A stretch of DNA of 64,000 bases from Euptelea pleiosperma (lineage: Eukaryota; Streptophyta; Magnoliopsida; Ranunculales; Eupteleaceae), in NCBI GenBank assembly GCA_035048495.1, contig JASUTR010000031.1, positions 372,001-436,000 of the forward strand, given 5' to 3'. This document shows positions 48,204 to 63,400 of this stretch, piece by piece (the first letter of the stretch is position 1; each line of letters begins with the position of its first letter). Under the pieces are notes generated by a model. That model was not told where the DNA came from. It made no database searches and worked only from the letters and a program-made list of their open reading frames with translations. Position numbers and translations under genes: made by a program.

Positions 48204-51200
48204 GTAACACACAAACTGAGTCCAATTAGCGACATTGACGCACGGATGGAGCAAACTTGTTTCGACTGTCCCGAATCTTGTTCCAAGACTTCAAATGTGT
48301 TTAAACAATTATAATAAAAGAGATTGAGTCACATTACCTGTTCCGGTTGCGAAAAAGTCACTTGTTATAAGCTTAGGAATGTAACGCACAAACTGAGTCC
48401 AATTAGAGTCATTGACGCACGGATGGGGCAAACTTGTTTCGACAGTCCTGAATCTTGTTTCTACAATTCATTTTGTGTTTAAACAATTGTAATAGAGGAT
48501 ATTGAGTCAAATTACGAGGTCCGGTTGAGAACAAGTCACTTGTTATAGGCTTAGGAATGTAACACACAAACTGAATCCAATTAGAGACATTGACGCACGG
48601 ATGGAGCAAACTTGTTTCAACCATCCCGAATCTTGTTCCAAGACTTCAAATGTGTTTAAACAATTGTAATGGAAGAGATTGAGTCAAATTACCAGGTCCG
48701 GTTGCGAAAAAGTCACTTGTTATAAGCTTCGGAATGTAACGCACAAACTGAGTCCAATTGGAGTCATTGACGCACGGATGGAGCAAACTTGTTTCGACTG
48801 TCCCGAATCTTGTTCCAAGACTTCAAATGTGTTTAAACAATTATTATAAAAGAGATTGAGTCAAATTACCTGTTCCGGTTGCGAAAAAGTCACTTGTTAT
48901 AAGCTTAGGAATGTAACGCACAAACTGAGTCCAATTGGAGTCATTGACGCACGGATGGAGCAAACTTGTTCCGACAGTCCCGAATCTTGTTCCTACACTT
49001 CAAATGTTTTTAAACAATTGTAATAGAAGATATTGAGTCTATTTACGTGGTCCGGTTGAGAACAAGTCACTAGTTATAGGCTTAGGAATGTAACAAACAA
49101 ACTGAGTCCAATTAGCGACATTGACGCACGGATGGAGCAAACTTGTTTCGACTGTCCCGAATCTTGTTCCAAGACTTCAAATGTGTTTAAACAATTATAA
49201 TAAAAGAGATTGAGTCAAATTACCTGTTCCGGTTGCGAAAAAGTCACTTGTTATAAGCTTAGGAATGTAACGCACAAACTGAGTCCAATTAGAGTCATTG
49301 ACGCACGGATGGGGCAAACTTGTTTCGACAGTCCTGAATCTTGTTTCTACAATTCAAATGTGTTTAAACAATTGTAATAGAGGATATTGAGTCAAATTAC
49401 GAGGTCCGGTTGAGAACAAGTCACTTGTTATAGGCTTAGGAATGTAACACACAAACTGAATCCAATTAGAGACATTGACGCACGGATGGAGCAAACTTGT
49501 TTCAACCATCCCGAATCTTGTTCCAAGACTTCAAATGTGTTTAAACAATTGTAATGGAAGAGATTGAGTCAAATTACGTGGTCCGGTTGCGAAAAAGTCA
49601 CTTGTTATAAGCTTAGGAATGTAACGCACAAACTGAGTCCAATTAGAGTCAGCGACGCACGGATGGGGCAAACTTGTTTCCACAGTCCTGAATCTTGTTT
49701 CTACAATTCAAATGTGTTTAAACAATTGTAATAGAGGATATTGAGTCAAATTACCAGGTCCGGTTGAGAACAAGTCACTTGTTATAGGCTTAGGAATGTA
49801 ACACACAAACTAAATCCAATTAGAGACATTGACGCACGGATAGAGCAAACTTGTGTCAACCGTCCCGAATCTTGTTCCAAGACTTCAAATGTGTGTAAAC
49901 AATTGTAATGGAAGAGATTGAGTCAAATTACCAGGTCCGGTTGCGAAAAAGTCACTTGTTATAAGCTTCGGAAGGTAACGCACAAACTGAGTCCAATTAG
50001 AGTCATTGACGCACGAATGGGGCAAACTTGTTTGACAGTCCCGAATCTTATTCCAACACTTCAAATGGGTTAAAACAATTGTTATAGAAGATATTGGGTC
50101 AAATTACGAGGTCCGGTCGAGAACAAGTCACTACTTATAGACTTCGGAATGTAACGCCCAAACTAAGTCCAACTAGAGTCATTGACACACGAATGGAGAA
50201 AACTTGTTTCGACTGTCCCGAATCTTGTTCCAAAACTTCAAATGTGTTTAAACAATTGCAATAGAAGATATAGAGTCAAATTACGAGGTCCGGTTGAGAA
50301 CAAGTCACTAGTTATAGGCTTAGGAATGTAACACACAAACTGAGTCCAATTAGAGACATTGACGCACGGATGGAGCAAACTTGTTTCGACCGTCCCGAAT
50401 CTTATTCCCAGACTTCAAATGTGTTTAAACAATTGTAATGGAAGAAATTGAGTCAAATTACGAGGTGCGGTTGAGAATAAGTCACTAGTTATAGGCTTAG
50501 GAATGTGACGCACAAACTGAATCCAATTAGAGACATTGACGCACGGATGGAGCAAACTTGTTTCGACCATCCCGAATCTTGTTCCAAGACTTCAAATGTG
50601 TTTAGACAATTGTAATGGAAGAGATTGAGTCAAATTACCTGGTCCGGTTGCGAAAAAGTCACTTGTTATAAGCTTCGGAAGGTAACGCAAAAACTTAGTC
50701 CAATTAGAGTCATTGACACACGGATGGGGCAAACTTGTTTGACAGTCCCGAATCTTATTCCAACACTTCAAATGCGTTAAAACAATTGTTATAGAAGATA
50801 TTGGGTCAAATTACGAGGTCCGATCGAGAACAAGTCACTAGTTATAGACTTCGGAATGTAACGCACAAACTAAGTCCAACTAGAGTCATTGACACACGAA
50901 TGGAGCAAACTTGTTTCGACTGTCCCGAATCTTGTTCCGAAACTTGAAATGTGTTTCAACAATTGCAATAGAAGATATAGAGTCAAATTACGAGGTCCGG
51001 TTGAGAACAAGTCACTAGTTATAGGCTTAGGAATGTAACACACAAACTGAGTCCAATTAGAGACATTGACGCACGGATGGAGCAAACTTGTTTCCACCGT
51101 CCCGAATCTTGTTCCCAGACTTCAAATGTATTTAAACAATTGTAATGGAAGAGATTGAGTCAAATTACGTGGTCCGGTTACGAAAAAGTCACTTGTTATA

Positions 51201-51742
51201 AGCTTAGGAATGTAACGCACAAACTAAGTCCAATTGGAGTCATTGACGCACGGATGGAGCAAACTTGTTCCGACAGTCCCGAATCTTGTTCCTACACTTC
51301 AAATGTGTTTAAACAATTGTAATAGAAGATATTGAGTCTATTTACGAGGTCCGGTTGAGAACAAGTCACTAGTTATAGGCTTAGGAATGTAACACACAAA
51401 CTGAGTCCAATTAGCGACATTGACGCACGGATGGAGCAAACTTGTTTCGACTGTCCCGAATCATGTTCCAAGACTTCAAATGTGTTTAAACAATTATAAT
51501 AAAAGAGATTGAGTCAAATTACCTGTTCCGGTTGCGAAAAAGTCTCTTGTTATAAGCTTAGGAATGTAACGCACAAACTGAGTCCAATTGGAGTCATTGA
51601 CGCACGGATGGAGCAAACTTGTTCCGACAGTCCCGAATCTTGTTCCTACACTTCATATGTGTTTAAACAATTGTAATAGAAGATATTGAGTCTATTTACG
51701 AGGTCCGGTTGAGAACAAGTCACTAGTTATAGGCTTAGGAAT
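48204..51742. repeat. 20-monomer higher-order repeat (3539 bp)
   Basis: Same HOR as the preceding block minus about 355 bp (two monomers). Markers here recur 3539 bp apart: the CGAGGTGCGG monomer at 46925 and 50464, and AATTCATTTTGTG at 48465 and 52004. A third, partial unit follows to about 52600. Confidence 0.8.
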
Positions 51743-52799
51743 GTAACACACAAACTGAGTCCAATTAGCGACATTGACGCACGGATGGAGCAAACTTGTT
51801 TCGACTGTCCCGAATCTTGTTCCAAGACTTCAAATGTATTTAAACAATTATAATAAAAGAGATTGAGTCAAATTACCTGTTCCGGTTGCGAAAAAGTCAC
51901 TTGTTATAAGCTTAGGAATGTAACGCACAAACTGAGTCCAATTAGAGTCATTGACGCACGGATGGGGCAAACTTGTTTCGACAGTCCTGAATCTTGTTTC
52001 TACAATTCATTTTGTGTTTAAACAATTGTAATAGAGGATATTGAGTCAAATTACGAGGTCCGGTTGAGAACAAGTCACTTGTTATAGGCTTAGGAAAGTA
52101 ACACACAAACTGAATCCAATTAGAGACATTGACGCACGGATGGAGCAAACTTGTTTCAACCATCCCGAATCTTGTTCCAAGACTTCAAATGTGTTTAAAC
52201 AATTGTAATGGAAGAGATTGAGTCAAATTACCAGGTCCGGTTGCGAAAAAGTCACTAGTTATAAGCTTCGGAATGTAACGCACAAACTGAGTCCAATTGG
52301 AGTCATTGACGCACGGATGGAGCAAACTTGTTTCGACTGTCCCGAATCTTGTTCCAAGACTTCAAATGTGTTTAAACAATTATAATAAAAGAGATTGAGT
52401 CAAATTACCTGTTCCGGTTGCGAAAAAGTCACTTGTTATAAGCTTAGGAATGTAACGCACAAACTGAGTCCAATTGGAGTCATTGACGCACGGATGGAGC
52501 AAACTTGTTCCGACAGTCCCGAATCTTGTTCCTACACTTCAAATGTGTTTAAACAATTGTAATAGAAGATATTGAGTCTATTTACGAGGTCCGGTTGAGA
52601 ACAAGTCACTTTATAGGCTTAGGAATGTAACAAACAAACTGAGTCCAATTAGCGACATTGACGCACGGATGGAGCAAACTTGTTTCAACCGTCCCGAATC
52701 TTGTTCCAAGACTTCAAATGTGTTTAAACAATTGTAATGGAAGAGATTGAGTCAAATTACCAGGTCCGGTTGCGAAAAAGTCACTTGTTATAAGCTTCG

Positions 52800-52870
52800 G
52801 AAGGTAACGCACAAACTGAGTTTTACGAGGTCCGGTCGAGAACAAGTCACTAGTTATAGACTTCGGAATG
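52800..52870. repeat. Satellite monomer with 110-bp net deletion
   Basis: At 52818-52828 AACTGAG runs into TTTTACGAGG; the other copy of the block (60960-61150) retains the intact monomer. About 111 bp are lost and one T is gained, giving exactly the 8204-to-8314 shift in spacing. The 78-codon frame spanning it is an artefact of the junction. Confidence 0.9.
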
Positions 52871-54690
52871 TAACGCACAAACTAAGTCCAACTAGAGTCA
52901 TTGACACACGAATGGAGCAAACTTGTTTCGACTGTCCCGAATCTTGTTCCAAAACTTCAAATGTGTTCAAACAATTGCAATAGAAGATATAGAGTCAAAT
53001 TACGAGGTCCGGTTGAGAACAAGTCACTAGTTATAGGCTTAGGAATGTAACACACAAACTGAGTCCAATTAGAGACATTGACGCACGGATGGAGCAAACT
53101 TGTTTCTACCGTCCCGAATCTTGTTCCCAGACTTCAAATGTGTTTAAACAATTGTAATGGAAGAAATTGAGTCAAATTACGAGGTGCGGTTGAGAATAAG
53201 TCACTAGTTATAGGCTTAGGAATGTGACACACAAACTGAATCCAATTAGAGACATTGACGCACGGATGGAGCAAACTTGTTTCGACCATCCCGAATCTTG
53301 TTCCAAGACTTCAAATGTGTTTAGACAATTGTAATGGAAGAGATTGAGTCAAATTACCTGGTCCGGTTGTGAAAAAGTCACTTGTTATAAGCTTCGGAAG
53401 GTAACGCACAAACTGAGTCCAATTAGAGTCATTGACGGACGGATGGGGCAAACTTGTTTGACAGTCCCGAATCTTATTCCAACACTTCAAATGCGTTAAA
53501 ACAATTGTTATTGAAGATATTGGGTCAAATTACGAGGTCCGATCGAGAACAAGTCACTAGTTATAGACTTCGGAATGTAACGCACAAACTAAGTCCAACT
53601 AGAGTCATTGACACACGAATGGAGCAAACTTGTTTCAACTGTCCCGAATCTTGTTCCAAGACTTCAAATGTGTTTAAACAATTATACTAAAAGAGATTGA
53701 GTCAAATTACCAGTTCCGGTTGCGAAAAAGTCACTTGTTATAAGCTTAGGAATATAACGCACAAACTGAGTCCAATTGGAGTCATTGACGCACGGATGGA
53801 GCAAACTTGTTCCGACAGTCCCGAATCTTGTTCCTACACTTCAAATGTGTTTAAACAATTGTAATAGAAGATATTGAGTCTATTTACGAGGTCCGGTTGA
53901 GAACAAGTCACTAGTTATAGGCTTAGGAATGTAACACACAAACTGAGTCCAATTAGAGACATTGACGCACGGATGGAGCAAACTTGTTTCGACCGTCCCG
54001 AATCTTATTCCCAGACTTCAAATGTGTTTAAACAATTGTAATGGAAGAGATTGAGTCAAATTACGTGGTCCGGTTGCGAAAAAGTCACTTGTTATAAGCT
54101 TAGGAATGTAACGCACAAACTGAGTCCAATTAGAGTCAGTGACGCACGGATGGGGCAAACTTGTTTCCACAGTGCTGAATCTTGTTTCTACAATTCAAAT
54201 GTGTTTAAACAATTGTAATGGAAGAGATTGAGTCAAATTACGTGGTCCGGTTGCGAAAAAGTCACTTGTTATAAGCTTTAGGAATGTAACACACAAACTG
54301 AGTCCAATTAGCGACATTGACGCACGGATGGAGCAAACTTGTTTCGACTGTCCCGAATCTTGTTCCAAGACTTCAAATGTGTTTAAACAATTATAATAAA
54401 AGAGATTGAGTCAAATTACCTGTTCCGGTTGCGAAAAAGTCACTTGTTATAAGCTTAGGAATGTAACGCACAAACTGAGTCCAATTGGAGTCATTGACGC
54501 ACGGATGGAGCAAACTTGTTCCGACAGTCCCGAATCTTGTTCCTACACTTCATATGTGTTTAAACAATTGTAATAGAAGATATTGAGTCTATTTACGAGG
54601 TCCGGTTGAGAACAAGTCACTAGTTATAGGCTTGGGAATGTAACACACAAACTGAGTCCAATTAGCGACATTGACGCACGGATGGAGCAA

Positions 54691-55575
54691 ACTTGTTTCG
54701 ACTGTCCCGAATCTTGTTCCAAGACTTCAAATGTGTTTAAACAATTATAATAAAAGAGATTGAGTCAAATTACCTATTCCGGTTGCGAAAAAGTCACTTG
54801 TTATAAGCTTAGGAATGTAATGCACAAACTGAGTCCAATTGGAGTCATTGACGCACGGATGGAGCAAACTTGTTCCGACAGTCCCGAATCTTGTTCCTAC
54901 ACTTCAAATGTGTTTAAACAATTGTAATAGAAGATATTGAGTCTATTTACGAGGTCCGGTTGAGAACAAGTCACTAGTTATAGGCTTAGGAATGTAACAC
55001 ACAAACTGAGTCCAATTAGCGACATTGACGCACGGATGGAGCAAACTTGTTTCGACTGTCCCGAATCTTGTTCCAAGACTTCAAATGTGTTGAAACAATT
55101 ATAATAAAAGAGATTGAGTCAAATTACCTGTTCCGGTTGCGAAAAAGTCACTTGTTATAAGCTTAGGAATGTAACGCACAAACTGAGTCCAATTAGAGTC
55201 ATTGACGCACGGATGGGGCAAACTTGTTTCGACAGTCCTGAATCTTGTTTCTACAATTCAAATGTGTTTAAACAATTGTAATAGAGGATATTGAGTCAAA
55301 TTACGAGGTCCGGTTGAGAACAAGTCACTTGTTATAGGCTTAGGAATGTAACACACAAACTGAATCCAATTAGAGACATTGACGCACGGACGGAGCAAAC
55401 TTGTTTCAACCATCCCGAATCTTGTTCCAAGACTTCAAATGTGTTTAAACAATTGTAATGGAAGAGATTGAGTCAAATTACCAGGTCCGGTTGCGAAAAA
55501 GTCACTTGTTATAAGCTTCGGAATGTAACGCACAAACTGAGTCCAATTGGAGTCATTGACGCACGGATGGAGCAA
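54691..55575. repeat. 5-monomer higher-order repeat (885 bp), copy 1
   Basis: Markers repeat 885 bp apart: TACCTATTCC at 54771 and 55656, GTAATGCAC at 54817 and 55702, GTGTTGAAAC at 55089 and 55974, CGGACGGAG at 55387 and 56272. The corresponding block at 63005-64000 has these markers only once, so the 5-mer doubled after the 8.3-kb duplication or was lost there. Confidence 0.85.
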
Positions 55576-56460
55576 ACTTGTTTCGACTGTCCCGAATCTT
55601 GTTCCAAGACTTCAAATGTGTTTAAACAATTATAATAAAAGAGATTGAGTCAAATTACCTATTCCGGTTGCGAAAAAGTCACTTGTTATAAGCTTAGGAA
55701 TGTAATGCACAAACTGAGTCCAATTGGAGTCATTGACGCACGGATGGAGCAAACTTGTTCCGACAGTCCCGAATCTTGTTCCTACACTTCAAATGTGTTT
55801 AAACAATTGTAATAGAAGATATTGAGTCTATTTACGAGGTCCGGTTGAGAACAAGTCACTAGTTATAGGCTTAGGAATGTAACACACAAACTGAGTCCAA
55901 TTAGCGACATTGACGCACGGATGGAGCAAACTTGTTTCGACTGTCCCGAATCTTGTTCCAAGACTTCAAATGTGTTGAAACAATTATAATAAAAGAGATT
56001 GAGTCAAATTACCTGTTCCGGTTGCGAAAAAGTCACTTGTTATAAGCTTAGGAATGTAACGCACAAACTGAGTCCAATTAGAGTCATTGACGCACGGATG
56101 GGGCAAACTTGTTTCGACAGTCCTGAATCTTGTTTCTACAATTCAAATGTGTTTAAACAATTGTAATAGAGGATATTGAGTCAAATTACGAGGTCCGGTT
56201 GAGAACAAGTCACTTGTTATAGGCTTAGGAATGTAACACACAAACTGAATCCAATTAGAGACATTGACGCACGGACGGAGCAAACTTGTTTCAACCATCC
56301 CGAATCTTGTTCCAAGACTTCAAATGTGTTTAAACAATTGTAATGGAAGAGATTGAGTCAAATTACCAGGTCCGGTTGCGAAAAAGTCACTTGTTATAAG
56401 CTTCGGAATGTAACGCACAAACTGAGTCCAATTGGAGTCATTGACGCACGGATGGAGCAA
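55576..56460. repeat. 5-monomer higher-order repeat (885 bp), copy 2
   Basis: Virtually identical to copy 1 by eye. The register ends near 56540, where TACCTGTTCC replaces TACCTATTCC. Confidence 0.85.
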
Positions 56461-59400
56461 ACTTGTTTCGACTGTCCCGAATCTTGTTCCAAGACTTCAA
56501 ATGTGTTTAAACAATTATAATAAAAGAGATTGAGTCAAATTACCTGTTCCGGTTGCGAAAAAGTCACTTGTTATAAGCTTAGGAATGTAACGCACAAACT
56601 GAGTCCAATTGGAGTCATTGACGCACGGATGGAGCAAACTTGTTCCGACAGTCCCGAATCTTGTTCCTACACTTCATATGTGATTAAACAATTGTAATAG
56701 AAGATATTGAGTCTATTTACGAGGTCCGGTTGAGAACAAGTCACTAGTTATAGGCTTAGGAATATAACACACAAACTGAGTCCAATTAGCGACATTGACG
56801 CACGGATGGAGCAAACTTGTTTCGACTGTCCCGAATCTTGTTCCAAGACTTCAAATGTATTTAAACAATTATAATAAAAGAGATTGAGTCAAATTACTTG
56901 TTCCGGTTGCGAAAAAGTCACTTGTTATAAGCTTAGGAATGTAACGCACAAACTGAGTCCAATTGGAGTCATTGACGCACGGATGGAGCAAACTTGTTCC
57001 GACAGTCCCGAATCTTGTTCCTACACTTCAAATGTGTTTAAACAATTGTAATAGAAGATATTGAGTCTATTTACGAGGTCCGGTTGAGAACAAGTCACTA
57101 GTTATAGGCTTAGGAATGTAACACACAAACTGAGTCCAATTAGCGACATTGACGCACGGATGGAGCAAACTTGTTTCGACTGTCCCGAATCTTGTTCCAA
57201 GACTTCAAATGTGTTTAAACAATTATAATAAAAGAGATTGAGTCAAATTACCTGTTCTGGTTGCTAAAAAGTCACTTGTTATAAGCTTAGGAATGTAACG
57301 CACAAACTGAGTCCAATTGGAGTCATTGACGCACGGATGGAGCAAACTTGTTCCGACAGTCCCGAATCTTGTTCCTACACTTCAAATGTGTTTAAACAAT
57401 TGTAATAGAAGATATTGAGTCTATTTACGAGGTCCGGTTGAGAACAAGTCACTAGTTATAGGCTTAGGAATGTAACAAACAAACTGAGTCCAATTAGCGA
57501 CATTGACGCACGGATGGAGCAAACTTGTTTCGACTATCCCGAATCTTGTTCCAAGACTTCAAATGTGTTTAAACAATTATAATAAAAGAGATTGAGTCAA
57601 ATTACCTGTTCCGGTTGCGAAAAAGTCACTTGTTATAAGCTTAGGAATGTAACGCACAAACTGAGTCCAATTGGAGTCATTGACGCACGGATGGAGCAAA
57701 CTTGTTCCGACAGTCCCGAATCTTGTTCCTACACTTCAAATGTGTTTAAACAATTGTAATAGAAGATATTGAGTCTATTTACGAGGTCCGGTTGAGAACA
57801 AGTCACTAGTTATAGGCTTAGGAATGTAACAAACAAACTGAGTCCAATTAGCGACATTGACGCACGGATGGAGCAAACTTGTTTCAACCGTCCCGAATCT
57901 TGTTCCAAGACTTCAAATGTGTTTAAACAATTGTAATGGAAGAGATTGAGTCAAATTACCAGGTCCGGTTGCGAAAAAGTCACTTGTTATAAGCTTCGGA
58001 AGGTAACGCACAAACTGAGTCCAATTAGAGTCATTGACGCACGGATGGGGCAAACTTGTTTGACAGTCCCGAATCTTATTCCAACACTTCAAATGGGTTA
58101 AAACAATTGTTATAGAAGATATTGGGCCAAATTACGAGGTCCGGTCGAGAACAAGTCACTAGTTATAGACTTCGGAATGTAACGCACAAACTAAGTCCAA
58201 CTAGAGTCATTGACACACGAATGGAGCAAACTTGTTTCGACTGTCCCGAATCTTGTTCCAAAACTTCAAATGTGTTTAAACAATTGCAATAGAAGATAAA
58301 GAGTCAAATTACGAGGTCCGGTTGAGAACAAGTCACTAGTTATAGGCTTAGGAATGTAACACACAAACTGAGTCCAATTAGAGACATTGACGCACGGATG
58401 GAGCAAACTTGTTTCGACCGTCCCGAATCTTGTTCCCAGACTTCAAATGTGTTTAAACAATTGTAATGGAAGAAATTGAGTCAAATTACGAGGTGCGGTT
58501 GAGAACAAGTCACTAGTTATTGGCTTAGGAATATAACACACAAACTGAGTCCAATTAGCGACATTGACGCACGGATGGAGCAAACTTGTTTCGACTGTCC
58601 CGAATCTTGTTCCAAGACTTCAAATGTATTTAAACAATTATAATAAAAGAGATTGAGTCAAATTACCTGTTCCGGTTGCGAAAAAGTCACTTGTTATAAG
58701 CTTAGGAATGTAACGCACAAACTGAGTCCAATTGGAGTCATTGACGCACGGATGGAGCAAACTTGTTCCGACAGTCCCGAATCTTGTTCCTACACTTCAT
58801 ATGTGATTAAACAATTGTAATAGAAGATATTGAGTCTATTTACGAGGTCCGGTTGAGAACAAGTCACTAGTTATAGGCTTAGGAATGTAACACACAAACT
58901 GAATCCAATTAGAGACATTGACGCACGGATGGAGCAAACTTGTTTCAACCGTCCCGAATCTTGTTCCAACACTTCAAATGTGTTCAAACAATTATAATAA
59001 AAGAGATTGAGTCAAATTACCTATTCCGGTTGCGAAAAAGTCACTTGTTATAAGCTTAGGAATGTAACGCACAAACTGAGTCCAATTGGAGTCATTGACG
59101 CACGGATGGAGCAAACTTGTTTCGACTGTCCTGAATCTTGTTCCAAGACTTCAAATGTGTTTAAACAATTGTAATAGAAGATATTGAGTCTATTTACGAG
59201 GTCCGGTTGAGAACAAGTCACTAGTTATAGGCTTAGGAATGTAACAAACAAACTGAGTCCAATTAGCGACATTGACGCACGGATGGAGCAAACTTGTTTC
59301 AACCGTCCCGAATCTTGTTCCAAGACTTCAAATGTGTTTAAACAATTGTAATGGAAGAGATTGAATCAAATTACCAGGTCCGGTTGCGAAAAAGTCACTT

Positions 59401-60463
59401 GTTATAAGCTTCGGAAGGTAACGCACAAACTGAGTCCAATTAGAGTCATTGACGCACGGATGGGGCAAACTTGTTTGACAGTCCCGAATCTTATTCCAAC
59501 ACTTCAAATGGGTTAAAACAATTGTTATAGAAGATATTGGGTCAAATTACGAGGTCCGGTCGAGAACAAGTCACTACTTATAGACTTCGGAATGTAACGC
59601 ACAAACTAAGTCCAACTAGAGTCATTGACACACGAATGGAGCAAACTTGTTTCGACTGTCCCGAATCTTGTTCCAAAACTTCAAATGTGTTTAAACAATT
59701 GCAATAGAAGATATAGAGTCAAATTACGAGGTCCGGTTGAGAACAAGTCACTAGTTATAGGCTTAGGAATGTAACACACAAACTGAGTCCAATTAGAGAC
59801 ATTGACGCACGGATGGAGCAAACTTGTTTCGACCGTCCCGAATCTTGTTCCCAGACTTCAAATGTGTTTAAACAATTGTAATGGAAGAAATTGAGTCAAA
59901 TTACGAGGTGCGGTTGAGAATAAGTCACTAGTTATAGGCTTAGGAATGTGACACACAAACTGAATCCAATTAGAGACATTGACGCACAGATGGAGCAAAC
60001 TTGTTTCGACTGTCCCGAATCTTGTTCCAAGACTTCAAATGTGTTTAAACAATTTTAATAAAAGAGATTGAGTCAAATTACCTGTTCCGGTTGCGAAAAA
60101 GTCACTTGTTATAAGCTTAGGAATGTAACGCACAAACTGAGTCCAATTAGAGTCATTGACGCACGGATGGGGCAAACTTGTTTCGACAGTCCTGAATCTT
60201 GTTTCTACAATTCAAATGTGTTTAAACAATTGTAATAGAGGATATTGAGTCAAATTACGAGGTCCGGTTGAGAACAAGTCACTTGTTATAGGCTTAGGAA
60301 TGTAACACACAAACTGAATCCAATTAGAGACATTGACGCACGGATGGAGCAAACTTGTTTCAACCATCCCAAATCTTGTTCCAACACTTCAAATGTGTTT
60401 AAACAATTGTAATGGAAGAGATTGAGTCAAATTACCAGGTCCGGTTGCGAAAAAGTCACTTGT

Positions 60464-63400
60464 TATAAGCTTCGGAATGTAACGCACAAACTGAGTCCAA
60501 TTGGAGTCATTGACGCACGGATGGAGCAAACTTGTTTCGACTGTCCCGAATCTTGTTCCAAGACTTCAAATGTGTTTAAACAATTATAATAAAAGAGATT
60601 GAGTCAAATTACCTGTTCCGGTTGCGAAAAAGTCACTTGTTATAAGCTTAGGAATGTAACGCACAAACTGAGTCCAATTGGAGTCATTGACGCACGGATG
60701 GAGCAAACTTGTTCCGACAGTCCCGAATCTTGTTCCTACACTTCAAATGTGTTTAAACAATTGTAATAGAAGATATTGAGTCTATTTACGAGGTCCGGTT
60801 GAGAACAAGTCACTTTATAGGCTTAGGAATGTAACAAACAAACTGAGTCCAATTAGCGACATTGACGCACGGATGGAGCAAACTTGTTTCAACCGTCCCG
60901 AATCTTGTTCCAAGACTTCAAATGTGTTTAAACAATTGTAATGGAAGAGATTGAGTCAAATTACCAGGTCCGGTTGCGAAAAAGTCACTTGTTATAAGCT
61001 TCGGAAGGTAACGCACAAACTGAGTCCAATTAGAGTCATTGACGCACGGATGGGGCAAACTTGTTTGACAGTCCCGAATCTTATTCCAACACTTAAAATG
61101 GGTTAAAACAATTGTTATAGAAGATATTGGGTCAAATTACGAGGTCCGGTCGAGAACAAGTCACTAGTTATAGACTTCGGAATGTAACGCACAAACTAAG
61201 TCCAACTAGAGTCATTGACACACGAATGGAGCAAACTTGTTTCGACTGTCCCGAATCTTGTTCCAAAACTTCAAATGTGTTCAAACAATTGCAATAGAAG
61301 ATATAGAGTCAAATTACGAGGTCCGGTTGAGAACAAGTCACTAGTTATAGGCTTAGGAATGTAACACACAAACTGAGTCCAATTAGAGACATTGACGCAC
61401 GGATGGAGCAAACTTGTTTCGACCGTCCCGAATCTTGTTCCCAGACTTCAAATGTGCTTAAACAATTGTAATGGAAGAAATTGAGTCAAATTACGAGGTG
61501 CGGTTGAGAATAAGTCACTAGTTATAGGCTTAGGAATGTGACACACAAACTGAATCCAATTAGAGACATTGACGCACGGATGGAGCAAACTTGTTTCGAC
61601 CATCCCGAATCTTGTTCCAAGACTTCAAATGTGTTTAGACAATTGTAATGGAAGAGATTGAGTCAAATTACCTGGTCCGGTTGTGAAAAAGTCACTTGTT
61701 ATAAGCTTCGGAAGGTAACGCACAAACTGAGTCCAATTAGAGTCATTGACGGACGGATGGGGCAAACTTGTTTGACAGTCCCGAATCTTATTCCAACACT
61801 TCAAATGCGTTAAAACAATTGTTATTGAAGATATTGGGTCAAATTACGAGGTCCGATCGAGAACAAGTCACTAGTTATAGACTTCGGAATGTAACGCACA
61901 AACTAAGTCCAACTAGAGTCATTGACACACGAATGGAGCAAACTTGTTTCAACTGTCCCGAATCTTGTTCCAAGACTTCAAATGTGTTTAAACAATTATA
62001 CTAAAAGAGATTGAGTCAAATTACCAGTTCCGGTTGCGAAAAAGTCACTTGTTATAAGCTTAGGAATATAACGCACAAACTGAGTCCAATTGGAGTCATT
62101 GACGCACGGATGGAGCAAACTTGTTCCGACAGTCCCGAATCTTGTTCCTACACTTCAAATGTGTTTAAACAATTGTAATAGAAGATATTGAGTCTATTTA
62201 CGAGGTCCGGTTGAGAACAAGTCACTAGTTATAGGCTTAGGAATGTAACACACAAACTGAGTCCAATTAGAGACATTGACGCACGGATGGAGCAAACTTG
62301 TTTCGACCGTCCCGAATCTTATTCCCAGACTTCAAATGTGTTTAAACAATTGTAATGGAAGAGATTGAGTCAAATTACGTGGTCCGGTTGCGAAAAAGTC
62401 ACTTGTTATAAGCTTAGGAATGTAACGCACAAACTGAGTCCAATTAGAGTCAGTGACGCACGGATGGGGCAAACTTGTTTCCACAGTGCTGAATCTTGTT
62501 TCTACAATTCAAATGTGTTTAAACAATTGTAATGGAAGAGATTGAGTCAAATTACGTGGTCCGGTTGCGAAAAAGTCACTTGTTATAAGCTTTAGGAATG
62601 TAACACACAAACTGAGTCCAATTAGCGACATTGACGCACGGATGGAGCAAACTTGTTTCGACTGTCCCGAATCTTGTTCCAAGACTTCAAATGTGTTTAA
62701 ACAATTATAATAAAAGAGATTGAGTCAAATTACCTGTTCCGGTTGCGAAAAAGTCACTTGTTATAAGCTTAGGAATGTAACGCACAAACTGAGTCCAATT
62801 GGAGTCATTGACGCACGGATGGAGCAAACTTGTTCCGACAGTCCCGAATCTTGTTCCTACACTTCATATGTGTTTAAACAATTGTAATAGAAGATATTGA
62901 GTCTATTTACGAGGTCCGGTTGAGAACAAGTCACTAGTTATAGGCTTGGGAATGTAACACACAAACTGAGTCCAATTAGCGACATTGACGCACGGATGGA
63001 GCAAACTTGTTTCGACTGTCCCGAATCTTGTTCCAAGACTTCAAATGTGTTTAAACAATTATAATAAAAGAGATTGAGTCAAATTACCTATTCCGGTTGC
63101 GAAAAAGTCACTTGTTATAAGCTTAGGAATGTAATGCACAAACTGAGTCCAATTGGAGTCATTGACGCACGGATGGAGCAAACTTGTTCCGACAGTCCCG
63201 AATCTTGTTCCTACACTTCAAATGTGTTTAAACAATTGTAATAGAAGATATTGAGTCTATTTACGAGGTCCGGTTGAGAACAAGTCACTAGTTATAGGCT
63301 TAGGAATGTAACACACAAACTGAGTCCAATTAGCGACATTGACGCACGGATGGAGCAAACTTGTTTCGACTGTCCCGAATCTTGTTCCAAGACTTCAAAT

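Larger units (their letters stand above)
52260..55660. repeat. 3.4-kb satellite block duplicated 8.2-8.3 kb away, copy 1
   Basis: Rare variants reappear at fixed distance: CACTTTATAGG at 52607 and 60811 (8204 bp), then, beyond a 110-bp deletion in this copy, AGTGCTGAAT at 54171 and 62485, CTTGGGAATG at 54631 and 62945, and CGGACGGAGC at 55387 and 63701 (all 8314 bp). The block ends where ACCTATTCC at 55657 stands against ACCTGTTCC in copy 2. Confidence 0.85.
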
